A stretch of DNA of 64,000 nt from DASXUX01 sp036504595 (GCA_036504595.1 DASXUX010000047.1:1-64000); one strand, 5' to 3'; shown: positions 24,574-32,726, counted from the first letter of the stretch. The notes: generated by a model not told the origin, from the sequence alone. A program made the numbers and translations.

Positions 24574-25269
24574 CTACTGTATCGTGATAGGAGAAGATGC
24601 GGCCATCGTCCCAGATATAGTTCCTTGCGCTTCCGTGTTTTCCCGTTGAGCTTCTGTTGGCTGATACGGCCCAAGACCGTCTACTGTCGGGTCGGCCCAG
24701 AGAACAGGCTCCACGCCGAGTGTATCGCACACACGCAAGGTAATGGCCCAGATCTTCTCATAGACGTTATCAGGAACTGGCGCTGCACCAAACGGAGCTG
24801 CATACCCATGACCACCGATACCGACAAAATTGACCGTCTGAGACCCAAGGAACCAGGCGAAATGAACAGCAGTGATGAGGCTCCCAATGCTGGCGTAAAG
24901 GTATTGCGTCTGCGCGATCTCCTCACGAGACCAACGCAAGACCCACTCGGCTCTCGCCTCCCTGCTAAACACGATCAGCTCATCATCCTTCCAACCGAGC
25001 TTCTTAACCGTCTGTAGGAGGTCCTTCTGTACGACGGCTTTAAGACCTGGTTGGCGTTGGACGTTGGACCAGGTGCACTCGTTCAGGCTGACGATGTAGT
25101 CTGGCTTTGGGACAAGGTTGGCTGCTTCATTTATACAAATGCGGTAAGAATCGGTCTCCCCACCGTCGAGGCCGACACCCTCTTTTAGCCAATAGGTTAG
25201 GCTCGGTCCTTTGCCGTAGATGTAGCATTCTTGATTGTATCGTGTGCTAAGAAGGTCGTACCAGTTCAT
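24574..25269 (-). CDS. Rossmann-fold protein with GPSL motif (DUF115/sialyltransferase-like), 231 aa
   Basis: Begins MNWYDLLSTRYNQECYIYGK followed by GPSLTYW. The glycine-loop strand (YIYGKGPSL), then a second strand reading RICINEAANL, and PKPDYIVSLNE form the nucleotide-binding half seen in DUF115/MptE-like proteins and phage-linked glycosyltransferases. A later segment VNFVGIGGHGY fits the usual G-x-G turn. No membrane segment. Placed between fibre proteins and terminase, it may modify sugars on the virion or host surface. Substrate unknown; family assignment moderate. Confidence 0.6.
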   Translation of the reverse strand: MNWYDLLSTRYNQECYIYGKGPSLTYWLKEGVGLDGGETDSYRICINEAANLVPKPDYIVSLNECTWSNVQRQPGLKAVVQKDLLQTVKKLGWKDDELIVFSREARAEWVLRWSREEIAQTQYLYASIGSLITAVHFAWFLGSQTVNFVGIGGHGYAAPFGAAPVPDNVYEKIWAITLRVCDTLGVEPVLWADPTVDGLGPYQPTEAQRENTEAQGTISGTMAASSPITIQ

Positions 25270-25271
25270 CG

Positions 25272-25619
25272 CTACTCCATAGCCACTAACTGCGGCGTGG
25301 CGGAGATGGTCCCATTAGAGCAGGTGAGAACCTCACCATCTGATGCTTTGATGCGAGCCTCGTAAAAGTATTCAATCGCGGGGTTCATGGAGCCGGTATC
25401 GGTAGATGATAACTTGACCTGGAACACACCGTTGGTCCCTGGAGCAATAACCTCAACACCAGCTCCAAGCGTCTTATGTATCAGAATATCCGCTCCAGGC
25501 GCTTTCTTGATACTGAACTCGATACCCAGCACGTCGGTTAGGTCGTAGAGGGATTCGCCAACCGTGACGGTGATGTTAAAGTCAACATTATCGCCCTGAG
25601 GAATAGTGACGTCAGCCAT
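25272..25619 (-). CDS. Fibre-associated beta-sandwich protein, 115 aa
   Basis: ATG 25619 is used; in-frame codons further upstream lie in the preceding gene. The short protein is all beta: MADVTIPQGDNVDFNITVTV, then LYDLTDVLGIEFSIKKAPG and a hairpin with FYEARIKASDG. That resembles the N-terminal Ig-like domain of baseplate upper proteins (BppU), which bind other tail proteins. It follows the short collagen-like protein, so it is probably part of the same fibre assembly. Confidence 0.55.
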   Translation of the reverse strand: MADVTIPQGDNVDFNITVTVGESLYDLTDVLGIEFSIKKAPGADILIHKTLGAGVEVIAPGTNGVFQVKLSSTDTGSMNPAIEYFYEARIKASDGEVLTCSNGTISATPQLVAME

Positions 25620-25629
25620 GTTACACTCC

Positions 25630-26328
25630 TTATGCGCTTGGTGTGAAGGTCTTCCAATTCGAGCCATCGAAGATGTAGAGATTGCCACTGCTCGGATCGA
25701 AATAGGAATGGCCAGCGGCTGGTGTCCCGTATGGCGGCATTGAACCCATAAACGGCGCTGGGAACTTGAAGAAGACCCAGTTGCCATCGGAACCGAGGAA
25801 TTTCATGTTTCCATATGGTTCGAAGCAGGCCGGTGTGGTGACCAGACCAGCGATACCATCGGCTCCGTTTGTTGCCGGAACCATGACAGAGGCACTACCA
25901 GCACCAGCAGGGCCAGTTGCGCCAGTCGGGCCGGTATCGCCGATTGGGCCAGATGTTCCAGATGGGCCTGTGTCGCCCATCGGGCCTGTTGGGCCTGTAT
26001 CGCCGGTTGGACCGGGCTGGCCTTGAGGGCCTGTTGGACCTGTATCGCCGATTGGACCGCAGGGACCGCACGGACCGAAATCACCTTGCGGGCCTGTTGG
26101 ACCTAAATCGCCTTGTGGGCCTGTCGGACCAGTGGAGCCGTCACCCTGACCGCCACCAGCAGGGCCGGTTGGTCCTGTCGGTCCTATATCTCCGGTGGGT
26201 CCTACTTGGGTAGAGGCTGGGCCGGTTGGACCTGTGGGACCATAGACGGGCGTTACGGAGCGTGGAATGGAAGCTGTTAGCTCACGAGCCTTGGTGATTG
26301 TTGCTGTCAGGTCTACGACGTTCGCCAT
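25630..26328 (-). CDS. Short collagen-like fibre protein, 232 aa
   Basis: The N-terminus ends LTASIPRSV, a form shared with the long collagen-like protein, probably the virion anchor. Residues about 31-142 are Gly-X-Y triplets dominated by GPTGPT and GDTGPTGP. The C-terminus (about 145-232) has MVPATNGADGIAGLVTTPA followed by a small cap typical of phage fibres (SYFDPSSGNLYIFDGSNWK). Bacteria lacking prolyl hydroxylase use Gly-Pro-Thr triplets that still form triple helices. A trimeric tail or head fibre is inferred. Confidence 0.82.
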   Translation of the reverse strand: MANVVDLTATITKARELTASIPRSVTPVYGPTGPTGPASTQVGPTGDIGPTGPTGPAGGGQGDGSTGPTGPQGDLGPTGPQGDFGPCGPCGPIGDTGPTGPQGQPGPTGDTGPTGPMGDTGPSGTSGPIGDTGPTGATGPAGAGSASVMVPATNGADGIAGLVTTPACFEPYGNMKFLGSDGNWVFFKFPAPFMGSMPPYGTPAAGHSYFDPSSGNLYIFDGSNWKTFTPSA

Positions 26329-26355
26329 TCTGAACCCTCTATTGAAGATTTGACC

Positions 26356-29232
26356 TTAGCGAATCCTCGAAACGCAGAGGGCTGCTTCATAGCCGGAGGT
26401 GCCGCTGAGCGAGCTGATGTTGAGGCTGGCCGTCCCATTCTGATCGGCCCACAACTCAACAACAGTACCAGCAGCCAGATAAGTGAAATGCGTGGTCTGG
26501 ATGCCGCAGAGACTGCCACCGTCGTTGGTGGGAGGCTCAGAAACAATGGCCTTCATCACGTCGTTGATCATGAAATAGACTCTGCGCGTGCCGTTCGGGT
26601 TGTAATCGAACATCACCGAACCGATCAGGCTGTAATAACCGCTCGTCTGAATCGTCAGTTGGTTAGTAGTGCCGGTCAGGTTGTTGTTGGCATCGAAGTC
26701 TACTGTTCCAAGGACCACCTGCGCTGGCGTGTTGAGGATGATGCTCTGTGTCGTTGAGGAGACGATCCTAGCAGCGTCCAGTTGAGCAACCGGTCCCGTG
26801 GGGCCGATTCCTGCTGGTGAGCCACCGGTCGGGCCTGTCAGTCCATTTGGACCCGTGACACCCATTCCCGTTGGGCCAATTCCGCCTGTTGGACCGGTCA
26901 TACCAGCAGCGCCGGTCGGTCCTGTAGTGAAACCAGCAGGGCCTGTTATACTTGGTCCGGTGGGTCCAGGACCGCCACATGGCCCCTGATTTCCGCAGGG
27001 TCCAGTTATGCCAGCAGGGCCTGTTGGGGCTGCACCTTGCGGACCCATACCACCAGTCGCACCAGTGATCGTTCCAGGTGGGCCGGTAATAGTGCAGGAA
27101 ACTCCCGTTGGACCGTTGCGGCCTGTTGGACCGGTTACTTGTGAATCTGGACCTGTCGGGCCTGTCCCACCGGTCGGACCGGTGCGACCAGTTGGACCCG
27201 TGGGGCCGGTTACTAGCGAAGTTGCGCCTGTTGGGCCTGTCTGACCTGTTGGGCCGGTGCGGTAACCTGTTGGACCGGTGGCGACACCAGCGGCTCCTGT
27301 AACGGCTGCTGCTCCCGTTGGGCCAGTGCTACCGGTTGGGCCTGTGCGAGAGCCGGTTGGGCCTGTGATGATGCCAGCAGCTCCTGTGGCTGCTACTGCG
27401 CCTGTCGGGCCTGTTCCGCCTGTCGGGCCTGTTACACCGGTTGGGCCGGTGGTCTGACTGATTGGACCAGTAGGGCCTGTACCGCCAGTCGGGCCTGTCC
27501 CACCTGTCGGGCCGGTGACCTGACTAATAGCTCCGGTCGGGCCTGTATTCCCGGTTGGGCCAGTAGGTCCGAGCGGACCATTTGCTCCACCAATCCCGGT
27601 TGGGCCTGTGGTAATTCCCGCTGGTCCGGTTAGAGAGCTTCGGTCTCCTGTTGGGCCTGTTCCACCAGTTGCTCCGGTGACTTGGCTAGTGGCTCCCGTG
27701 GGGCCTGTTCCACCAGTCGGGCCGGTGACTTGGGAAGTAGCTCCTGTCGGGCCGGTCCCACCAGTCGGCCCCGTGGTATTGCCGCACGGACCCATAGGGC
27801 CATTACTGCCGATTCCACCGGTAGGCCCTGTTGCTCCTGTCGCTCCTGCTGCTCCTCCTGCTCCACACGGCCCACCTGAACCTGTTGTTCCTGTTAGTCC
27901 TGCTGCTCCTGTTGCTCCGGGTTTACCTACCGGGCCTGTTGAACTTGAGGCGGGTCCGGTCGGGCCTGTTCCACCAGTCGGGCCGGTGGTCAGGCTAGAG
28001 GGTCCTGTCGGGCCGGTTGCCGATCCATTCGGGCCGGTGACTTGGCTAGTAGCGCCGGTCGGGCCTGTCGGACCGGTAGAACCACCAGCGCCAACCGTGC
28101 TCGGACCAGTAGGACCAGTGATAATACTCGCTGGGCCTGTCGGACCGGCCTCACCAGAAGTGATTGTGGTCTGGACGTATGAAGCGTTGGCTGTCCCTTC
28201 CAGATAGACAGTGACCGTGGCAGTTGCTGGACCTGAGACCCTCGCGGTGTAGACCTTGAACACCAGACGATCAGTGGACAGCATCGTGTAGCCGTTGCTG
28301 TCTGTGAAATCCCACTGCATTTCTGTGATGGTGGTGCCAGAGAAATTGGGAGAATAGCCCGTGCGTCTTAGCGTCTCACTAGAGCCGTCAGCGTGGCATG
28401 TATAGAGTTCAAATTTGAGTCTTGCTACTTCGTTGGAAGCGCTGGTCTTCACGTGGAAATGTCGATACGCGGTCCCTGCTGGGAGAGCTAAAACACCAGG
28501 TTGACCAGGATCTGTGGCGAATGAACCGATGAGCGTATCACCAGTGCCGGTGTTGGCCTGGACGATGGTAGTCTCTGCGTTTGGTGACGGATTGGGGAGA
28601 GCCTTGTAGTAGCCGCCCAAATCGGAGGCGTCTGTGTGGTCGAGGTAGAAGATTTTTCCAGCAGCAACGCCGCTCTGGCCGGTTGGACCAGTGGTGATGG
28701 ACGCAGCGCCGGTCGCACCAGTGGGGCCAGTTGTTTGAGAGGCCGCTCCTGTCGGGCCAGAGACCATGGACGCAGCACCGGCAGCACCTGTCGGGCCGAT
28801 ATTACCAGTCGGGCCTGTCTGGATGGATGCGGCACCGGCAGCACCGGTAGCGCCAGTGACTGTTGACGCCGCGCCAGTCGGGCCGATTCCACCTGTTGGG
28901 CCTGTAGTTCCGGTTGGACCTGTTTGGGAATCGCCTTTTACGCCGGTCGGGCCGATTCCACCTGTGGGGCCTGTAGTTCCAGTTGGCCCTGTTGTTGAAT
29001 CGCCCTTTACACCAGTCGGGCCGATTCCACCCGTGGGGCCTGTTACCTCGGAATCATCACCGCTCGGGCCTGTTGGACCTGTGGGGCCAGTTGGGGAATC
29101 TCCTTTAACACCAGTTGGACCAGTAAAGCTCTGGCCTGCTGGGCCTGTCGCTCCGCTTGGTCCGGTGATGTAGACAGTCGCACCGCCGAGCGCCCGAGGA
29201 TTCGATATAGAGGCGGTGAGATTCTTTGCCAT
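26356..29232 (-). CDS. Long collagen-like fibre protein with C1q-like head, 958 aa
   Basis: Modules in order: N-terminal anchor MAKNLTASISNP; first Gly-X-Y block to about residue 190; a globular beta domain of about 170 residues opening KIFYLDHTDASDLGGYYKAL, of a kind seen in other phage and bacterial collagen-like fibres; second Gly-X-Y block of roughly 450 residues (GPTGGTGPTGA-type repeats with a few Cys-containing triplets); and a C-terminal domain from about residue 825 with FDANNNLTGTTNQLTIQTSG and YYSLIGSVMFDYNP, the pattern of C1q/TNF trimeric heads. Such heads nucleate triple-helix folding. This is likely the main receptor-contact or decoration fibre. Confidence 0.87.
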   Translation of the reverse strand: MAKNLTASISNPRALGGATVYITGPSGATGPAGQSFTGPTGVKGDSPTGPTGPTGPSGDDSEVTGPTGGIGPTGVKGDSTTGPTGTTGPTGGIGPTGVKGDSQTGPTGTTGPTGGIGPTGAASTVTGATGAAGAASIQTGPTGNIGPTGAAGAASMVSGPTGAASQTTGPTGATGAASITTGPTGQSGVAAGKIFYLDHTDASDLGGYYKALPNPSPNAETTIVQANTGTGDTLIGSFATDPGQPGVLALPAGTAYRHFHVKTSASNEVARLKFELYTCHADGSSETLRRTGYSPNFSGTTITEMQWDFTDSNGYTMLSTDRLVFKVYTARVSGPATATVTVYLEGTANASYVQTTITSGEAGPTGPASIITGPTGPSTVGAGGSTGPTGPTGATSQVTGPNGSATGPTGPSSLTTGPTGGTGPTGPASSSTGPVGKPGATGAAGLTGTTGSGGPCGAGGAAGATGATGPTGGIGSNGPMGPCGNTTGPTGGTGPTGATSQVTGPTGGTGPTGATSQVTGATGGTGPTGDRSSLTGPAGITTGPTGIGGANGPLGPTGPTGNTGPTGAISQVTGPTGGTGPTGGTGPTGPISQTTGPTGVTGPTGGTGPTGAVAATGAAGIITGPTGSRTGPTGSTGPTGAAAVTGAAGVATGPTGYRTGPTGQTGPTGATSLVTGPTGPTGRTGPTGGTGPTGPDSQVTGPTGRNGPTGVSCTITGPPGTITGATGGMGPQGAAPTGPAGITGPCGNQGPCGGPGPTGPSITGPAGFTTGPTGAAGMTGPTGGIGPTGMGVTGPNGLTGPTGGSPAGIGPTGPVAQLDAARIVSSTTQSIILNTPAQVVLGTVDFDANNNLTGTTNQLTIQTSGYYSLIGSVMFDYNPNGTRRVYFMINDVMKAIVSEPPTNDGGSLCGIQTTHFTYLAAGTVVELWADQNGTASLNISSLSGTSGYEAALCVSRIR
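26780..29190 (-). repeat. Degenerate 9-bp-periodic coding repeats (Gly-X-Y)
   Basis: The coding DNA of the long fibre, apart from its middle and end domains, is made of diverged 9- and 18-base units such as GGGCCTGTCGGGCC on the plus strand. The plus strand therefore also shows long spurious open frames reading Gly-Pro-Val. A second tract covers 25900-26260 in the short fibre. Copy number is likely to vary between relatives by slippage. Confidence 0.85.
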
Positions 29233-29255
29233 GCTACGGTATGTTTGGCTACGTG

Positions 29256-29543
29256 CTACTTGTTGGCTGTTGCGGTCGGAGCTACGACATAACTAGGCAC
29301 AGAATCGGCAGGAGCCTTGGTCTGTTGCGGTTTTGGAGCGGTCTTGAAGTTATTCTCGTAAATCCCTTGGGCGAGGATTGGTCCGACGATTGAGAATATG
29401 ACTGCGAGGACAGAGAACCAGACGCCAATCTTGGTCAGCCTGAGGTTCAGCTCGTTGATTTTATCGTTGATCTTGTCGTGGCGCTGATCACAGATGCCGC
29501 CCTTGGCGTGTATGGCTCTCAGTTCGTCAAGTTCAACGCTCAT
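29256..29543 (-). CDS. Holin-like membrane protein (XhlA-type topology), 95 aa
   Basis: Charged N-terminal helix (MSVELDELRAIHAKGGICDQ, then RHDKINDKINELNLRLTK) followed by one transmembrane segment at residues 41-60 (VWFSVLAVIFSIVGPILAQG) and a polar Pro/Ala/Thr-rich tail. One helix with an amphipathic N-terminus is the layout of XhlA-like holins or holin accessories. It sits directly before the fibre genes. No endolysin neighbour is recognisable, so the lysis role is tentative; it might instead anchor something to the membrane. Confidence 0.5.
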   Translation of the reverse strand: MSVELDELRAIHAKGGICDQRHDKINDKINELNLRLTKIGVWFSVLAVIFSIVGPILAQGIYENNFKTAPKPQQTKAPADSVPSYVVAPTATANK

Positions 29544-29602
29544 GTTTACCCCGCGATTTGGCCTACAGAAATTTTGACCGCGAGGCTTTCGGATGAGAAC
29601 TG

Positions 29603-29806
29603 TTACAGACTAGTAGAAGCTGCGAGCACTGCCAGATATTCTTTGTTGTTTATGATGGTAAACAGCTCATAGAGCAGGATGGAGCGCTGGATGCAGCGTT
29701 GGCGCACGGTTGGCGGTTTGTTTGGGTCGTTGGCGCGTTCGTCGGCGAGCTGGATCAAAACGCTGAGACGACCACGGGTTGATCGGTAGCGACGGTTGCG
29801 TAGCAT
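29603..29806 (-). CDS. Small basic helical phage protein, 67 aa
   Basis: ATG 29806 with GGAGAAAG upstream; earlier in-frame codons are not supported. The product starts MLRNRRYRSTRGRLSVLIQL and continues ADERANDPNKPPTVRQRC, ending in a hydrophobic helix (LLYELFTIINNKEYLAVLAA). No known family. Position between early/replication genes and the holin-like gene. Confidence 0.5.
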   Translation of the reverse strand: MLRNRRYRSTRGRLSVLIQLADERANDPNKPPTVRQRCIQRSILLYELFTIINNKEYLAVLAASTSL

Positions 29807-29868
29807 AGCTTTCTCCAGTTTGGGTTTATGGCCTGGTATCGCTGGGCCAACGCTAACCAAGTTCGCGG

Positions 29869-30174
29869 CTACCGGACAACCGTCTTGTTCTGGCTCTTCG
29901 ACTCAATAACATCAGCAAGAGAGCGCAGCGCAGCCGGTAAAACACCAATCTCCATTCCACCTTCAATCACAAAGGATAACTTCTGATCATCACAACAAAC
30001 TAGCTCAATCCCTCTACCGCCTTCTTCGAGGTCTATCTCGATGAATATCAGATCGTGTTTGTCATGAGTTGGATGCCGGTGGATACCGACTCCAAGCTTT
30101 AACTCGCCAAAGCCGAAATCCTCTGTTACCGTGGACAACTTCCCAAAGAGAGTTGATATCGACTCTGCATTCAT
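29869..30174 (-). CDS. Hypothetical phage protein, 101 aa
   Basis: The start ATG 30174 overlaps the stop of the upstream gene as ATGA; an in-frame extension to 30216 lies inside that gene. Alternating strands (LKLGVGIHRHP, DLIFIEIDLEEGGRGIELVC, KLSFVIEGGMEIGVL) followed by a helix (ALRSLADVIES) suggest a small alpha/beta domain. Not recognised. Confidence 0.55.
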   Translation of the reverse strand: MNAESISTLFGKLSTVTEDFGFGELKLGVGIHRHPTHDKHDLIFIEIDLEEGGRGIELVCCDDQKLSFVIEGGMEIGVLPAALRSLADVIESKSQNKTVVR

Positions 30175-30518
30175 TTGCTCTTCTCCAACTGGAATTCCAC
30201 CGACCGCTGCAACCACCGCTCAATAAACTCATCAACACGCTTGACCGGATTCTTAGCCATCCAATCCACAGCACGTTGCAACTCGCTCTTGATGTCGATG
30301 GTGGGATACAATGACATCCAGCGCATCATATCCTCGTCCGTCACACCGCTTAACGTGCACGTCGCCGGATCGAACGCCAGATGCAGCACCGTCCCGGTCA
30401 CCTTGTAGTGCTTGATCTCCCGTGACTCCGACAGCCGCTGTCGCTCCGCACGGATTCTCGCCAACATCTCCTCTCGCGTCGGCAATTTCGGCAACAGTCT
30501 CGGCAGCTTCGTTTTCAT
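30171..30518 (-). CDS. Hypothetical phage protein, 115 aa
   Basis: ATG 30518 is preceded by GGAAGGAGGTCGCC, the best ribosome site of this region, so the start is firm. The N-terminus is basic and helical (LPKLPTREEMLARIRAERQR), then HYKVTGTVLHLAFDP and two helices with AVDWMAKNPVKRVDEFIERW. The first 266 bases overlap, in another frame, the 3' end of the primase-like gene. Coupled downstream to the 101-aa gene. Family unknown. Confidence 0.65.
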   Translation of the reverse strand: MKTKLPRLLPKLPTREEMLARIRAERQRLSESREIKHYKVTGTVLHLAFDPATCTLSGVTDEDMMRWMSLYPTIDIKSELQRAVDWMAKNPVKRVDEFIERWLQRSVEFQLEKSK

Positions 30519-31986
30519 GGCGACCTCCTTCCTGCTGTGCTATCTCCACCAGACCATCAGCAGAAGTCTCTCTATATCTTTCCGGACGATACCTATTCGG
30601 AATCCCAATCACCCTACACTTCTTATGCGGAACATAACCAGAGAGCGTCACCCAGCCACCAGCAGCAATATCGGTCAGCATCTGAGCAGCCACCGCGTTC
30701 TTACAATGCAAATGCCGCGCAAGCTTCAAAACCGGAATGAAGTATTCGCGCTTGAACTCGCCATGGAGCTGCCGCGTGTAGACCAGATCGACCAACCACC
30801 GCAGCCGCTCTGGCACCTGCTCGATTGCTGGGTGATGAACATCAGGATTATGGTTCGTAAAAATCGACCCTTCCGGGGAGGGTTTGTGCTTCTGCTTCGA
30901 TGGATCGAACTTCTTTCTCAGTGACCTATAGATGCTCTTGGCATCAGACTGTGAAGAGCGAAGCGAGGACTGTATCGCATCTTTATTCTCATCGTACCAT
31001 TCGTCATGAAGCTGTGAGGCGTCCTCTTCCGTTGCTGTGTTATTAGAGCGATTGAGTAGGGCGCTTATTAGACGAACCAGCATCTTGTGTCGCTGGCCTG
31101 GTTTGTCAATGCGGAACGCTTTCACCGACACCCTGACCGACTTTGTTCTCTTGGTCTCCGTTGAGGTCGGCTGCGCTGGGACGGTCTCAACAGCCTTTTT
31201 GTCCTCCGGGCGCTCCCGGTGCAACCACGCAAGATCGGAGACCACCGAGTCAACATCGCACAACTCATCGAGCCAATACTTCCGACCAGAGAAGAAGGCT
31301 ATCCGCGCGAACCGGCCACGCCGCACATTCCAGGTGTCAGGCAACCTACTCCCTTGTGCAATCTGCACATTGGACGGATCGAACGAGGCCCTTTGCTTGA
31401 ACTTCCTAATGAACGTCTGATAAAGCAGACCAAACCTGGTAGGTTCAGCACGCACAAAATCGAGCACAAACCAATGCAGTTGCCAGCCGCCACCGGTCCG
31501 AACAACGAGTGTTGGCTCTAAGGCGTCACCGATGAACCCGCGCCAATCACCATCCTGGTTGTCAATGTCGATACTGAACGAAGCAACGCGCCAGATGTCC
31601 TGAATCTCAGCGAACTTCCTATCCTGCTCCTCCAACACGACAGGCTGAGCGAGGAACATACACTTCTGTTGCCGTTTGTTGCTGTGCCGCAAGACCGATA
31701 GAACGCGAGCCGTTTGATATGAGCGCTGGGTAAAGAACCGTCCAACGTTGACGTGAAGCTCCCATGACTGGCGAGGTGTGACACCAATCTCCTTCTGCTT
31801 CGCGGTTGGTTCGGTGATGAACTCGTCACAGTTGGTGAATTTGATAGCGATGTTGTCGGTTGGTTGGTAGAGGCTGAGTAGTTTGAGGAGGGAGTGTTTT
31901 ATTTCGCTCGCACCGGTGGGTGGCGGACCCGGACGATGACGGGTTTTTGGTCCACCGGTGCGAGCAAGTTGATTCGAGTTTATCAT
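30253..31986 (-). CDS. Primase-polymerase-like replication protein, 577 aa
   Basis: Residues about 110-230 contain an archaeo-eukaryotic-primase / RepB-primase pattern: SFSIDIDN (metal-binding Asp pair), VVRTGGGWQLHWFV (the G..H strand) and AQGSRLPDTWNVRRG (the conserved R-L-P loop). The C-terminal half has a helical domain, LARHLHCKNAVAAQMLTDIA, resembling a winged-helix. ATG 31986 is chosen; a TTG two codons earlier is possible. The last 88 codons overlap the next gene in another frame and look like non-conserved sequence. Likely starts phage DNA synthesis. No helicase is recognisable nearby. Confidence 0.6.
   Translation of the reverse strand: MINSNQLARTGGPKTRHRPGPPPTGASEIKHSLLKLLSLYQPTDNIAIKFTNCDEFITEPTAKQKEIGVTPRQSWELHVNVGRFFTQRSYQTARVLSVLRHSNKRQQKCMFLAQPVVLEEQDRKFAEIQDIWRVASFSIDIDNQDGDWRGFIGDALEPTLVVRTGGGWQLHWFVLDFVRAEPTRFGLLYQTFIRKFKQRASFDPSNVQIAQGSRLPDTWNVRRGRFARIAFFSGRKYWLDELCDVDSVVSDLAWLHRERPEDKKAVETVPAQPTSTETKRTKSVRVSVKAFRIDKPGQRHKMLVRLISALLNRSNNTATEEDASQLHDEWYDENKDAIQSSLRSSQSDAKSIYRSLRKKFDPSKQKHKPSPEGSIFTNHNPDVHHPAIEQVPERLRWLVDLVYTRQLHGEFKREYFIPVLKLARHLHCKNAVAAQMLTDIAAGGWVTLSGYVPHKKCRVIGIPNRYRPERYRETSADGLVEIAQQEGGRHENEAAETVAEIADARGDVGENPCGATAAVGVTGDQALQGDRDGAASGVRSGDVHVKRCDGRGYDALDVIVSHHRHQERVATCCGLDG
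31906..31965. promoter_or_regulatory. 14-bp perfect inverted repeat at the 5' end of the primase-like gene
   Basis: GCTCGCACCGGTGG at 31906-31919 and its exact complement CCACCGGTGCGAGC at 31952-31965, with a 32-base spacer that itself contains ACCCG / CGGGT arms. Each arm centres on the small palindrome CACCGGTG. It lies inside codons 8-27. It could be an initiator-binding site, an origin hairpin or a translational attenuator. Confidence 0.6.
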
Positions 31987-32318
31987 CGTCAAGTTCCGGA
32001 ACGGAGACCGCCACGCCTGCCGCTCTGACTTATTTTTTCCTGAAACTATCTACGTCTCAGGGTCTGTCACGGTCGCTGCGCGGCCTGCCAGCGGGGGGCA
32101 CACGGGGTGCCCCCTACGGCATTTTAAGTGTGTCACGTTTTTGTTGTTTTCTTCTCCTCCTATTCTCCTCCTGGTAAGAACAACAGTTCCTCTCCCCAAT
32201 AACGTGGTTTTCCCAAAGGGGAGGGAAGAGACAGAAAAGACCTATCTTCAATCCCGTCCGAAAATGCTCCACGTTGAATCATTTGCTCAGACCGGCTTGG
32301 ATCGAATGTTCCTCGCAT
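31987..32318. other. Non-coding gap upstream of the primase-like gene
   Basis: No credible gene on either strand. It contains a perfect hairpin at 32094-32114 (GGGGGCAC, loop ACGGG, GTGCCCCC) and a polypyrimidine run at about 32136-32172. As the largest free space of the early region it probably holds the promoter for the primase-like gene and possibly a replication origin. Confidence 0.5.
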
Positions 32319-32726
32319 TCACGAGTAAACCGCCATCCTTCGGAGTGACCTGAACGTCCAACGCCTCAGCGTCTGGGAGAAACGTCTGACTCTTCTTGAT
32401 GACACTGTTGCTAACTCCCAGATATTTTCAGTTGGTGGTAGTGGTGGGGGAAGATTCGCTTTCAATTCTCGAATCAGCAGTTTCCACCGTCTGATGTCCT
32501 CGTGCGTCCTAATGCGGATCGACGGCGATTTGTCGTTAGATGCGGCAAACAACCAACCACCACCCATTGGGCGTCTGCATCCTGGTGCCTCGTAGAGAAT
32601 CTTCATACCAGAGCCGTATCCCGCGAAAGGCTCAGCCGTGATGAACTGCGCGGCTTTGAGTATCTCCTCATCCTCCTTTGTCGGTGGCCATCGTAAGAGT
32701 TCTGGTCTGAGTTCTGGTCTACTCAT
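32319..32726 (-). CDS. Early-region protein, 135 aa
   Basis: Starts at ATG 32726, overlapping the upstream stop (ATGA), so it is the third gene of a coupled trio. The front reads MSRPELRPELLRWPPTKEDE, then AGYGSGMKILYEAPGCRRPM and a GGGWLFAASNDKSPSIRIRT strand-turn, then a helix with IRRWKLLIRELKANL. The C-terminus is basic (RRVRRFSQTLRRW), perhaps nucleic-acid binding. Not recognised. Confidence 0.55.
   Translation of the reverse strand: MSRPELRPELLRWPPTKEDEEILKAAQFITAEPFAGYGSGMKILYEAPGCRRPMGGGWLFAASNDKSPSIRIRTHEDIRRWKLLIRELKANLPPPLPPTENIWELATVSSRRVRRFSQTLRRWTFRSLRRMAVYS

Noticed and set aside
27608..28207. Long Gly-Pro-Val open frames on the plus strand of the collagen-like gene
   Set aside because: They are the complement of Gly-Pro-Thr codons; the minus-strand reading has anchors, globular domains and operon context.
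26780..29190. Regularly spaced repeats resembling a CRISPR array
   Set aside because: 9-base coding periodicity with degenerate units and no constant-length spacers; no cas genes.
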